DNA of 51,664 nucleotides from a virus. Location of the stretch: positions 1 through 51,664 of IMG/VR virus record IMGVR_UViG_3300001473_000098. One strand, 5' to 3'. Both the position numbers and the translations under genes were made by a program. The first letter of the stretch is position 1; each line of letters starts with the position of its first letter. Of the stretch, positions 15,681-23,986 are shown one piece after another. The notes under the pieces are model-generated. The model saw only the letters and a program-made list of their open reading frames with translations, was not told the DNA's origin and searched no databases.

Positions 15681-17177
15681 TCAGGCCAGGCCGTTCGCTT
15701 CGGTGAATTGGGAATGCAGCCGGGCATTGCCGGCCATGACGTCAAGTGCATTGACCCGATCGAGATCTGCCATGATATCGACCCGATTGTGATTTTCCGG
15801 GTTGCGCTGAACGATGAACCTGGCGTTTTCCAAGACGCCCGGCATCGTATCGGCAACCCGGTACATGGTCCCCTCGATATCCTTCGGCGTGGAAATCGCG
15901 CCGAGATCGGTCGGATTGGAATCGGCAAGCGCCTTCTGGCCATGTTCGCTTGCAAGGAACGACCGGAACCGGCGCAGCGCGTACATCATCTGCCCCATGG
16001 ACTGGATGTCGCGGAACGTTGAATCCGGCAGGCCCTGCGGGTCGAGCCGGAACATGGTCACAAGCTTGTCGACCGCCACCTGACCGGACGCCGTCACATG
16101 CCAGGTCGCGATCCCGGATTTGTTGAACGCGTTACGGGTGGGGTAGTCGGAGTTTTTCGACGGATCCCGCGGCGGCCGCAATCCCTTGACGATCAACCCC
16201 GTCTGGTTCCTCGACACATTGCCGAGTGCGCCATCCACGAGCCACGGCACGACCCTGGACAGCAGGCCCGCATCCCAACGCCAGGGCGGTGTCGGCGTTC
16301 CGCCTGTACCGTTCGGATAGAAAATACCGGTCTTGTGCCGGTCGTTCTCCCCAAGACCGATCGTCGTCACTTCGGACGTGGTCCCACCGATCGACATGCC
16401 AACATGGCCATAGATCTGTTGCAAATAGGACCATTGACCGGAAACGTCATCCATCGCATCGCGATAGCGGCCGCGATTGGTCGCATCTGAAAACGTCCAG
16501 GACTGCCAATCAAACGGATTGTCGCCAAGGGCGGCAAGGCCCGCGGAACAATCCGGATCGCCGGCGCCCGCGGTGTCGACGGCCAAGGTCACTTTGCCGG
16601 CAAGCACGTTGCCGGTCGGCGGCAGGTAAAAGTCCAGATCATTGAAGATCGCCCCCTTGTGCCGGGCGGTGATCGTGACGACCCCAAGAGCCGCCGCCGC
16701 GGTGACCTGCAGGGATGTCCCGGAGAGTTCGTCGTAGTACCCATTGATCGCCGTAGCCAGGGCGGTTGCCACATCCCCAACCGCGTCGCCGTCCGCTACC
16801 GTCACCGAAACCGGGTCGCCGCCGATTTCCAGGATGCCGACACCTGCATCCGGCACACTGTCGACGGTCGCCGTCCACACCGCCGCGGTGCCGACATCGT
16901 CGATCGCCATGACCCAGATTTCCTGCGCCGGTGCATTTAGCCGGGCAATCCGGAACTTGTCCTCGAGCATCGACCCGACGCCGGCAATCTCCCGCACTTC
17001 ATTGTGGCTGGATACCGCCGTCGGCGTGTTCAAGGGGATCGTCGCGCCGGTATTCTTGAATCCGACGATCAGTTCCCGCGCCGGCGACTCGAACGTGCCG
17101 CCGGACGTCAGCTCAAACGTCAGAAGCGGCGCGACCAGGCCGCTGCCGGGGATGTTTTCAAAGCCTACGCCGCTCAT
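15681..17177 (-). CDS. tail sheath protein (Mu gp39/L)
   Basis: The 498-aa product starts in the Mu L manner (GFENIPGSGLVAPLLTFELT), has NTPTAVSSHNEVREIAG.., an Ig-like middle (TVDSVPDAGVGILEIGGDP) and the conserved C-terminal sheath half with VPWLVDGALGNVSRNQTG, GLRPPRDPSKNSDYPTRNAF and MFRLDPQGLPDSTFRDIQSM. The sheath contracts to drive the tube through the envelope, so this identifies a myophage. It overlaps the next upstream gene (DUF2635) by 4 bp. Confidence 0.95.
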   Translation of the reverse strand: MSGVGFENIPGSGLVAPLLTFELTSGGTFESPARELIVGFKNTGATIPLNTPTAVSSHNEVREIAGVGSMLEDKFRIARLNAPAQEIWVMAIDDVGTAAVWTATVDSVPDAGVGILEIGGDPVSVTVADGDAVGDVATALATAINGYYDELSGTSLQVTAAAALGVVTITARHKGAIFNDLDFYLPPTGNVLAGKVTLAVDTAGAGDPDCSAGLAALGDNPFDWQSWTFSDATNRGRYRDAMDDVSGQWSYLQQIYGHVGMSIGGTTSEVTTIGLGENDRHKTGIFYPNGTGGTPTPPWRWDAGLLSRVVPWLVDGALGNVSRNQTGLIVKGLRPPRDPSKNSDYPTRNAFNKSGIATWHVTASGQVAVDKLVTMFRLDPQGLPDSTFRDIQSMGQMMYALRRFRSFLASEHGQKALADSNPTDLGAISTPKDIEGTMYRVADTMPGVLENARFIVQRNPENHNRVDIMADLDRVNALDVMAGNARLHSQFTEANGLA

Positions 17178-17494
17178 GATTTCGCTCCTTTGGCTGGTTT
17201 CCGGGCGCCGGCATCACCAGCGCTGGAATCGTCATTCGTTGAATTGTCCGCTGTATTTGCCGCTGATGCGGCCTCAACGGCGGCTTGTTTGGCTTCGCGC
17301 GCCAGCGCGTCTTCCGCCGCTTTCGGGTCCGGGTGCCGCAGGATCGAACCGTCGTTCAGAGCGGCCCGATAGAACGGTTTTTCGACATCGACGACGCGTC
17401 CGTGTTCGGATTGCGGAAATAGATGATAGCCACGATCTGGCATCGGCAATGTGTGCTCCAGATTGGCCAACACGCATCGGACAAGTTTCGCCAT
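17174..17494 (-). CDS. DUF2635-type tail protein (Mu gp38-like)
   Basis: The N-terminal 60 residues (CVLANLEHTLPMPDRGYHLF, then RVVDVEKPFYRAALNDGSI) are characteristic of DUF2635. The C-terminal half is an Ala/Lys-rich tail (ADNSTNDDSSAGDAGARKPA). It sits upstream of the sheath gene, overlapping by 4 bp, as gp38 does in Mu. The function in the tail is unknown; a role at the sheath-tube-terminator end is possible. Confidence 0.82.
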   Translation of the reverse strand: MAKLVRCVLANLEHTLPMPDRGYHLFPQSEHGRVVDVEKPFYRAALNDGSILRHPDPKAAEDALAREAKQAAVEAASAANTADNSTNDDSSAGDAGARKPAKGAKS

Positions 17495-17497
17495 GGG

Positions 17498-18247
17498 TCA
17501 GGTCTCCGTTGGATCGACACGAGCCTGCAGCTCGCCGTCTTCAGGTGTGGCCGGCGCCGGCTTGCCGACATTGGCGCCGAAACGAATATCGGTGATCGGC
17601 GCGCGCGTAATTTCGTCAACCGCGGCCGCAAACTGATCGAGATATGTCCGCCCGTCCGAACCTTCCGGCAGCATCTGGCGAACCTCCTCAACTTTGCCCG
17701 GGATCCCGCCGGCATCGTCTCTCAGGCGATCGTCGCACTCACAGGTGATGATCATTTCATGTTGCGCGATCGCCAGTTGCAGCCCGGGATCGAAAAAGCC
17801 GCGCGTCACGATCTTTGGAACTTTCTTCGCCAGATGCCGAAACGCCGCGCCCTGTTCGCCGACAAGCAACAGATGGCGGATCTGCCACCCCAGAAATTCC
17901 AGTTTGGCTTCCGCCTGCGGCGATGAATGCGCCGCCATCACACTGGCCACGCCGTCACCGTTATCCAGGACGGCCATCGTCAGGATCACATGCAGATCGA
18001 TAATCCAATCCGCCGCGGCGGATCCTTGCGACCGCCCCCGCTCCGATCCGTCGCGCTGCGGCGAATAAATCGAAACCGTCGGCAACTCCTCGCCCTCATC
18101 GCCCAGATCGTCCGCAAAGGCGCCGCGGTCAACGAAGACGCGCGCCTGTGCGATTGTCGGGAAGCCATTGCCGGCCAGATAAGCCGAATAGGGCGCCAGG
18201 GCTTCGCGGGCGGCATGGCGCAGTACGGTTGCAGCGATGGTTGTCAT
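17498..18247 (-). CDS. Mu gp37-like tail protein (terminator/completion candidate)
   Basis: The 249-aa product contains a segment (VSIYSPQRDGSERGRSQG) and a domain with HVILTMAVLDNGDG and VVDEITRAPITDIRFGANVG-like end, matching the gp37 position of Mu-type tail clusters. It lies between the head-tail joining gene and DUF2635. I could not match a family motif with confidence, so the identity comes from gene order. By position it could be the tail terminator that caps the tube. Confidence 0.6.
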   Translation of the reverse strand: MTTIAATVLRHAAREALAPYSAYLAGNGFPTIAQARVFVDRGAFADDLGDEGEELPTVSIYSPQRDGSERGRSQGSAAADWIIDLHVILTMAVLDNGDGVASVMAAHSSPQAEAKLEFLGWQIRHLLLVGEQGAAFRHLAKKVPKIVTRGFFDPGLQLAIAQHEMIITCECDDRLRDDAGGIPGKVEEVRQMLPEGSDGRTYLDQFAAAVDEITRAPITDIRFGANVGKPAPATPEDGELQARVDPTET

Positions 18248-18630
18248 TTCGCTCGGTTCAACGTCAGCGCCACATGTCCCCTGCCGTCCGGCATGGTCGT
18301 GGCGACCGTGAATTTTTCACCGGTCTTGGTCCGGGTAATCCGATCGCCGTTTCTCAGCGCATGCGGCCATGCGGCGGAGAAGGCCGTGATCAAGAATTTG
18401 CCGGAGGACCGCTTTTGCTCGGTGTCGGGACGAACAGCCCGTCCCCCTCCGGAGGCCGACAATTCAGGGTCAGCATCGAACTGCCCCTTGAATGCAAATG
18501 CGCTACGGGCCGGGTCGGGTTCGGGATTTCCGTGCGCTGCATGGATCATCGGCGTGGCCACGAATTCATCATGGCCGAAAACGTCCGCGGCTTCCGCCGC
18601 CGCGGACGCGATTTCGTTGAAGAAGGTCAT
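18244..18630 (-). CDS. putative head-tail joining protein
   Basis: The 128-aa protein follows the capsid gene and overlaps the gp37-like gene by 4 bp. It has a compact beta-like C-terminal part (RNGDRITRTKTGEKFTVATT and then GHVALTLNRAK), a form found in lambda FII-like connector proteins. The middle is polar and loop-rich. No strict motif is visible; its place between the last head gene and the first tail gene is the main argument. Confidence 0.55.
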   Translation of the reverse strand: MTFFNEIASAAAEAADVFGHDEFVATPMIHAAHGNPEPDPARSAFAFKGQFDADPELSASGGGRAVRPDTEQKRSSGKFLITAFSAAWPHALRNGDRITRTKTGEKFTVATTMPDGRGHVALTLNRAK

Positions 18631-18636
18631 GGAAGA

Positions 18637-19683
18637 CTAGTTCGAAGTCTTAAGTTCGACCAGGCACTCGGGTTGCTTGCACACAGCCAACCGGTTCGAT
18701 TGTGACTTCAACTCGTAACCCTCGCCGTGGTCGAGCTCCTTCACTGAAATATAGACCGTGTCCTGGTCCGGCTCCTCATTGATCATGTCAATGTGGTGCA
18801 CGGGGGCCTCGAACGTACGCATCATCGACTGTGTGCCGGACGGATAGGCATGCCCGGTATTCTCGGCAACGTTCGCCTCGGTCGTGATGTTTCCGCTGGA
18901 ATCTTTCACCGGCAAGCCGCCCTTGTACTCCCGAAAACGGACGTCGCCAAAATCAAACACGCGGCCCCAGGAACCGCCTAGCATTTGGCGATTCAACTCG
19001 CGATGCTCACTCGAGTTTTGAGCCTGCAACCAGAATTTTTCGACCTTCGCATGGGCAATCAGCTTGTTGAAAAACTTAGAATCGACAATCGACTCGACGC
19101 CGTTAGTTGTCTCTCCTTGCAGTTTGGTCATCGCATGGTCGATGGTTTCTTCGCACTTCTCGCGCACATCCGTACTTGCTGTGCCAAGCTTGAAATCCAC
19201 CGACTTCTTCGTAATGTCGAAGGCGTCGAAAAGGTCGTAGAGTTCAGTCCCTTCACCGTCCTTGATCACCCCTTTCAACATTCCGATCCGAATGTATTCC
19301 AGCGTAATCGAGTGGTTTCTCCGAATCTCCATCAACTTACGTGCAAGCTCCCGGTCGATCGAGCGCGGCGTAACTGTACCGTTGACCACTTCCAGGAGCC
19401 CGTCCGCATCGTCGACGCGGATCGACTCCAGGTGCGGGAAATGCGGAATTTCAAGAATGATGTATCCCTCGGACTTACCTGGGCCCACGGTGCCCGGAGC
19501 GCCGCGTTCTCGTGCGGCGAGCACATAGAGTTTGCCATCTTTCAACTCTATCCGAACATAGCGCGTGGTTCTTGGCTCAATCGGCGCCAAGCCGAGTGCG
19601 TTGATCATACCGTAGGTGTTCGGGAGACGGTTCACTTCCTGAGTGAGGTCGACATTTGTGTAGGAAAAATCGAATTCAGGCAT
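18637..19683 (-). CDS. major capsid protein (lambda E family)
   Basis: The 348-aa chain shows the phage major capsid protein E pattern: RLPNTYGMINALGLAPIEP near the start, RGAPGTVGPGKSEGYIILEIP, the helix RSIDRELARKLMEIRRNHS, and DALDAF-like EGTELYDLFDAFDITKKSVD. Near the C terminus lie NVAENTGHAYPSGTQSMMRT and HIDMINEEPDQDTVYISVK. It assembles into the icosahedral shell and pairs with the gpD-like decoration protein upstream. A 147-bp gap with a strong hairpin separates the two genes. Confidence 0.95.
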   Translation of the reverse strand: MPEFDFSYTNVDLTQEVNRLPNTYGMINALGLAPIEPRTTRYVRIELKDGKLYVLAARERGAPGTVGPGKSEGYIILEIPHFPHLESIRVDDADGLLEVVNGTVTPRSIDRELARKLMEIRRNHSITLEYIRIGMLKGVIKDGEGTELYDLFDAFDITKKSVDFKLGTASTDVREKCEETIDHAMTKLQGETTNGVESIVDSKFFNKLIAHAKVEKFWLQAQNSSEHRELNRQMLGGSWGRVFDFGDVRFREYKGGLPVKDSSGNITTEANVAENTGHAYPSGTQSMMRTFEAPVHHIDMINEEPDQDTVYISVKELDHGEGYELKSQSNRLAVCKQPECLVELKTSN

Positions 19684-19765
19684 CTTACAGCCCTTTCATG
19701 GTCGCAAGGCGCGGACAACCGCACTGTTAAAGGATGGGTGGATTGGCTGGCCGAAGATCGCGAGC

Positions 19766-19803
19766 CCAAGCAAGTGCCGCGAGTGGCACGGCAACTTGCT
19801 TGG
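19766..19803. other. perfect hairpin between decoration and capsid genes
   Basis: CCAAGCAAGT (19766-19775) pairs perfectly with ACTTGCTTGG (19794-19803), and the loop can fold again (TGCC/GGCA). No U tract follows on either strand, so it is not a typical intrinsic terminator. In the minus-strand late transcript it sits about 80 nt upstream of the capsid start and might be a processing or stability element for this highly expressed gene. Confidence 0.5.
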
Positions 19804-19830
19804 AACCTGTGGCCATGAGTGATAAAGGCC

Positions 19831-20808
19831 TCAGCGCACCAGAATGTTGCGCGCCTCGAGCTTGGCGAGAGCCGTTGCTTTCTGCGCCAGCGTGATACCC
19901 GACGGCCAGACGATTTCGCCCTGGAAAAGAAGCGCCGGGCCGCGGAGCAGACCAAGGCCGCCGGCTGCATCGGCGCCATCAGAAGCAACAATGTCCTTGA
20001 GCGCGATACCCCAGATCACTTCGGTACCGTCCGTCGCGCCCGGGGCCCAGGCGACCGCCTTTCCAACAATGCCCGAAAGTGAAACGGTGAACTTGTCACC
20101 GAGAGCAAAGTCGATCGCGCCGTCAGCGATAGTAAACTGGATATGCGTACCTGCATACGCCACGCCCACCGTTGCGTTTGCGAGCACAGAACCATCCGGC
20201 GCGGATACAGAAAACAGCCCGCCATCGGTCGGGACAACCGCCGACACCGTCACACGAAATATATCACCGGCAACAAAATCAGCGGCGCCGTCCGCGATCG
20301 TAAATTTAATCACATTGTCGAACAGCGTACCGACGACGCCTGTTCCGACAAGGGTTCCGTCCGGGTCCTCAACCTGAAACGTTCCGAGGTTCGACACGGG
20401 TTCAATGAATGTTACCGTATAGACCCCCGCTTTGACGCCTTCGGCTGTCTTCGTCATGTGCATTGTTCCAGCACCGTTTCCGGTATTGCCAGCATCAGCC
20501 GCAATCACGCCGTCGAAGTCGCCCCCGATACATTCAACGATGTAGTTGCCTTCCTGGGCGATTGCGCCAATCGGCGTGGTCACATCCATGAACAAAGTGC
20601 CATCGCCGGTATTGCCTGCATCGGCCGCCACGGCGGCTGCGCCGGCAGTGACGCTTTGGGCCAGCAATTCTCCCATTTTCACCACACGCTCCGCCCCTGA
20701 ACCCGCGAGCAGCGTGAAACCAGAACGACAAAATTCGGCATTAAGTTCATACTTCAAAAGATCCGACGGCCGTTTCGGCGCCGTGCCCTTATAAATCTGC
20801 ATGGTCAT
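19831..20808 (-). CDS. head decoration protein (gpD-like) with repeat insertion
   Basis: The N-terminal 50 residues and the C-terminal 75 (ATDGTEVIWGIALKDIVAS.. then a NILVR end) match the lambda gpD-type decoration fold. Between them, at about residues 60-248, lies an insertion with two related beta units (143-192 and 199-247, both containing FTIADGA.DF..GD.F.V) and two AGNTG.G motifs. At 325 aa it is three times lambda gpD. It would trimerise on the capsid surface and the insertion would project outward. The start ATG 20808 follows AAGGAATCCACC. Confidence 0.85.
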   Translation of the reverse strand: MTMQIYKGTAPKRPSDLLKYELNAEFCRSGFTLLAGSGAERVVKMGELLAQSVTAGAAAVAADAGNTGDGTLFMDVTTPIGAIAQEGNYIVECIGGDFDGVIAADAGNTGNGAGTMHMTKTAEGVKAGVYTVTFIEPVSNLGTFQVEDPDGTLVGTGVVGTLFDNVIKFTIADGAADFVAGDIFRVTVSAVVPTDGGLFSVSAPDGSVLANATVGVAYAGTHIQFTIADGAIDFALGDKFTVSLSGIVGKAVAWAPGATDGTEVIWGIALKDIVASDGADAAGGLGLLRGPALLFQGEIVWPSGITLAQKATALAKLEARNILVR

Positions 20809-20876
20809 GGTGGATTCCTTTCTAGTGACCTGTCAGTCGTCGACGCAAAGCCGCGGACGCAGAAGCGCGCGAACAA

Positions 20877-21293
20877 TCAACGTTGTTTTAGCCGTTCGGA
20901 CTGCGCTGAAATCAAACGAGAAAGTCCGGAAGTTGGCTTGTCGCCACCCGCCGTCGCCTCACCAACGGGATCGCGGTCAGACGCTCGATCTTCAAGCGAA
21001 GCCGAAGGGGCTTCCGGCTTCTCCGGAGCCGCAGTAACATTCGCCGAGACGAACCCGATCACATCCTCGGCGCTCATTTGCGGCGATTTGGCAGCAAGTT
21101 CCATTGCAGCCGACATCTTTTTGGCGTTACCTGCGACACCTTCCGCGCCGACGATTGCGGCGAGCCGTTGCCGTTCAGAGTCGGCACCCGCCTTCTCTCC
21201 TTCAGCCCGAGCCGCGGAGACCGCCGTTTCGTGATCAGCCCTTGGAATGCCCGCATTCTGTTCGACGACGGGTGCGTCGGTGGATTCGCTCAT
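20877..21293 (-). CDS. nested scaffold protein (Nu3-like), internal start
   Basis: An internal ATG at 21293 follows GGAGATCATCC, a good ribosome site, in frame with the protease. The 138-aa product (MSESTDAPVVEQNAGIPRAD, then a helical middle and a C-terminal LSRLISAQSERL) has the acidic, helix-rich composition of scaffold proteins. Overlapping in-frame starts of this kind are established for lambda C/Nu3; here the internal start is inferred from the SD sequence. Confidence 0.6.
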   Translation of the reverse strand: MSESTDAPVVEQNAGIPRADHETAVSAARAEGEKAGADSERQRLAAIVGAEGVAGNAKKMSAAMELAAKSPQMSAEDVIGFVSANVTAAPEKPEAPSASLEDRASDRDPVGEATAGGDKPTSGLSRLISAQSERLKQR

Positions 21294-22160
21294 GGATGAT
21301 CTCCGATTTTGCGAGTTGAGGGTGCCCCTACCGGGGGCAGTGGAAAGTTCCGAAATAAGACCTTCAAAGCTTCCAAGGCGGTCAGCCATACCGGCTGCAA
21401 CTGCCTTCGCGCCGGGGAGCATATCCCCCTGGCCAAACTTCTCATCGACTGTCGTCTCGGAGACGCCACGATTGCGCGCAACAGCGGACACAAAGATGTC
21501 GCCAAGATCGTCCACGACGCGTTGAATCCGTGCGCGTCCGTCTTCGGAATCCATATTCGGTCTCTTGCCCGGTGCGCGCCTGGAAATAAATTCCACTCGC
21601 CGGACACCACGGCTTTCGTCCCTGGCAGTCGTATCTGTCACTTCAAGCGCGACGCCGATCGAGCCCAGCAATGCGGTCGTATCGATCACAATTTCGGATG
21701 CCGCCGATGCAATCCAATAGGCACCAGACGCCCCCGTGCCGCCGATGTATGCGATGATCGGTTTTCGAGACCGTGCGGCGAATATTGCGTCCGCTAGTTC
21801 CGACACCCCATTAACTTCCCCGCCAGGGCTGTCGATATTCAAAATGATCGACTTGAACGACGGATCGTCGAGGGCCTTTTGGAGGTCGCGGCGCACCATG
21901 TCATAAGATGTGGCGCCACTTATATCTGTGAAGATGTTTGCCCGCCGAAACATCGGCCCGATAACCGGTATGATTGCTGTTTCCCCCCTGACGGTCAGCC
22001 GCTCGGCGGACGGAACGAAACGAGCTCGATATGCCTCCAAAGTTTCCGGTGAAACATCGTTTTCCCGCGCTGCAATCGTGAACAGTTCTTCAACTCTCTC
22101 CGGCAGCATCAACCATGGCGCTGACCGCGCGGCTTCCAAAACTCTCGTCATGGATATCAC
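20877..22160 (-). CDS. S49-type head maturation protease with C-terminal scaffold
   Basis: Residues about 60-270 are an SppA/ClpP-like S49 peptidase: IVILNIDSPGGEVNG-type segment (ILNIDSPGGEVNGVSELADA), nucleophile Ser about 145 in GTGASGAYWIAS, and a basic residue Lys about 199 in RRAPGKRPN. The last 138 residues (from Met290) are a charged scaffold domain, as in lambda C/Nu3. The protease would cut scaffold and itself during prohead maturation. It lies between gpW and gpD genes, the usual lambda order. Confidence 0.9.
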   Translation of the reverse strand: MISMTRVLEAARSAPWLMLPERVEELFTIAARENDVSPETLEAYRARFVPSAERLTVRGETAIIPVIGPMFRRANIFTDISGATSYDMVRRDLQKALDDPSFKSIILNIDSPGGEVNGVSELADAIFAARSRKPIIAYIGGTGASGAYWIASAASEIVIDTTALLGSIGVALEVTDTTARDESRGVRRVEFISRRAPGKRPNMDSEDGRARIQRVVDDLGDIFVSAVARNRGVSETTVDEKFGQGDMLPGAKAVAAGMADRLGSFEGLISELSTAPGRGTLNSQNRRSSMSESTDAPVVEQNAGIPRADHETAVSAARAEGEKAGADSERQRLAAIVGAEGVAGNAKKMSAAMELAAKSPQMSAEDVIGFVSANVTAAPEKPEAPSASLEDRASDRDPVGEATAGGDKPTSGLSRLISAQSERLKQR

Positions 22161-22411
22161 CCGAAGGTTATCGCACGCCTAGACGGACGTCCTGTCGTCT
22201 TGCGCGCGCATTCCAGTTTGAGGATCCTGATCCGCTGTTGCAGCGCCATCCGATCCGTTTGAGCGAATTCTTTGCGAACCGAAGAAACTTGGGTCCGCAT
22301 CTCAATTTCGGACGTCCGCTCACCAGCAAGAAGGCGGTCGAGTGCCTCCTGAAGTTTTGGCCAAACAGCGCACGGGTCGCTCATATCGATACCGGTAAAG
22401 ATTGACGTCAT
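22157..22411 (-). CDS. gpW-like head-tail connector
   Basis: The 84-aa helical product (KLQEALDRLLAGERTSEIEM, ..VRKEFAQTDRMALQQRIRI) fits the gpW family, which plugs or stabilises the portal before tail joining. It overlaps the portal gene as ATGA (start 22411) and the next gene by 4 bp. Both its size and its location between portal and protease genes are the lambda arrangement. Confidence 0.78.
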   Translation of the reverse strand: MTSIFTGIDMSDPCAVWPKLQEALDRLLAGERTSEIEMRTQVSSVRKEFAQTDRMALQQRIRILKLECARKTTGRPSRRAITFG

Positions 22412-23982
22412 GCCGAGCCGCGCTCCTCGTCGTCATCCTCTTCCCGTTCAGCCCCGATAGTATTGCCCATCGTACTAGTCGACGGTTCATCCAAGCCTCT
22501 GGAAGTACGGCTCTCCCGTTCCCGGGAAAGCTGTTCGTGAACATCCTCGATGTCATCACCACGGTCGGCCGCGATCCGCTGCTGTGTCTTCACACCAAGG
22601 CGGTAGTAAATTTCATCGGCCTTGGCCGCCTTTATCTCGTCGGCAACAGGTTTCGGCGGTCCGCGCCATTCCGCGCGGGTCGCTGCGGCGCGATTACGCA
22701 CGAAGCCGTCGATCCCTCCCGGAAACGATGTGAAGCCGCGGTCGATATCCTCTTCCAACCAGGCATCGTAGTCAGTCTGACGAAAGGGCACTGCAATATG
22801 TTGTCTGCGATAGAGTGTGATGGGCCAATTCTTGGCGATACCGTTCTGCAACGATGAATATGACGACCCGCGATAGTCCCCAGTCAAATCTTCAAAAAGG
22901 CAACCGAAACAACGCGCCACTTCGCGCAGGAGAAAATTGGCATGGGGCTCATAATTCGAGTTGGGATGTTTCGAACCCTGCAAATTCAGCCGCTCGCCAG
23001 CCATAAGGTGAGGGATTTTGCCATAGCTCCCCAGCCGGATGTCCACTTTCTTGTGCCACTTGGCCGTCTCCGCCATATAGTCCATGAACGGAGCCGAGGT
23101 GTCGTCCCCGCCAAGCGCCGCGAGCACTTCTTCAGTGGGATAGTCACTCTCTACAGTCGCTGCGAAGATTGCATGCAACAGCGCGGCATGCAGGGTCGAA
23201 CCGGACAGCCGGTCGAAGTTTCGTAACGTGTTTAGCACCGGAGCGAATAATGTGATTCCACGATACTGTCCCGCCATGCCGTCGAAGACAAGATTGATGA
23301 TCGTCCGGCCAAAACGATCGCGAGCCCGGAATTCCACGTCCCTCTTGATGCCGTGGCTGTCCGGCAACCGCAGTTTATAGGATTTCGGTGCACCATTGCC
23401 ATCGAGCCTAACCCCCTGATGGAGCCGCTCATGCGGGTTTGTTTCTCGGCTCAGCCAGTGCGACGGCAAAAGCCTGACGCGTGTCGCTGTCTCTATACCC
23501 GGACGATTGATCATCACGATCTGAGTTAGCCCTTCGCCCGTGGCGAACCACTGTCTGAGATGTGCCGCCTCCATCTGACCTGCTGTGTATCGACCGCCCG
23601 CGTCGACCGCCCATTTGTTGCGGCATCGCGCTTCATAGCGCCTCTCCACACGACGGGCCCAGACTGAGGCTTCACTTGCGGTCCAGCCAAGTGCCTCGTA
23701 ATCCGGCTGTGCATTAAGCTTCAATCCGGAACCGATGATCGTGGAAATTGCCGCATCCACGCCACCGGCGATCCATCCATTGTTCTGCAGCACCTCGATG
23801 GTTCGAGCCGCAGCCGGCGTCCAGGCCCGCCTTACGTCTTCGGAAATATCGCGCAGCGGCGGACCGCCAATCAGGAGGTCGCTTTTCTCCTCGATCGGCC
23901 CGCGCATATAACCTGCACGCGGAACCATCGACTGAACCGGCGGCAGAGACCGCGGCCGGGATATGTTTGCAATTGTTGACAT
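22408..23982 (-). CDS. portal protein (lambda B family)
   Basis: The 524-aa protein has the lambda-type portal features: WTPAAARTIEVLQNNGWIAG near the N terminus, IISGSGLKLNAQPDYEALGW-like strand region (IIGSGLKLNAQPDYEALGW), VDAGGRYTAGQMEAAHLRQ, LLPSHWLSRETNPHERLHQG, and RLNLQGSKHPNSNYEPHANF, then CLFEDLTGDYRGSSYSSLQN. The last 70 residues are polar. It forms the dodecameric DNA-entry ring and docks the terminase. It starts 4 bp beyond the TerL stop. Confidence 0.93.
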   Translation of the reverse strand: MSTIANISRPRSLPPVQSMVPRAGYMRGPIEEKSDLLIGGPPLRDISEDVRRAWTPAAARTIEVLQNNGWIAGGVDAAISTIIGSGLKLNAQPDYEALGWTASEASVWARRVERRYEARCRNKWAVDAGGRYTAGQMEAAHLRQWFATGEGLTQIVMINRPGIETATRVRLLPSHWLSRETNPHERLHQGVRLDGNGAPKSYKLRLPDSHGIKRDVEFRARDRFGRTIINLVFDGMAGQYRGITLFAPVLNTLRNFDRLSGSTLHAALLHAIFAATVESDYPTEEVLAALGGDDTSAPFMDYMAETAKWHKKVDIRLGSYGKIPHLMAGERLNLQGSKHPNSNYEPHANFLLREVARCFGCLFEDLTGDYRGSSYSSLQNGIAKNWPITLYRRQHIAVPFRQTDYDAWLEEDIDRGFTSFPGGIDGFVRNRAAATRAEWRGPPKPVADEIKAAKADEIYYRLGVKTQQRIAADRGDDIEDVHEQLSRERESRTSRGLDEPSTSTMGNTIGAEREEDDDEERGSA

Positions 23983-23986
23983 GGCG

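Noticed and set aside
19766-19803. Hairpin before the capsid gene considered as an intrinsic terminator
   Set aside because: No U tract follows on either strand, and downstream late genes must be expressed.
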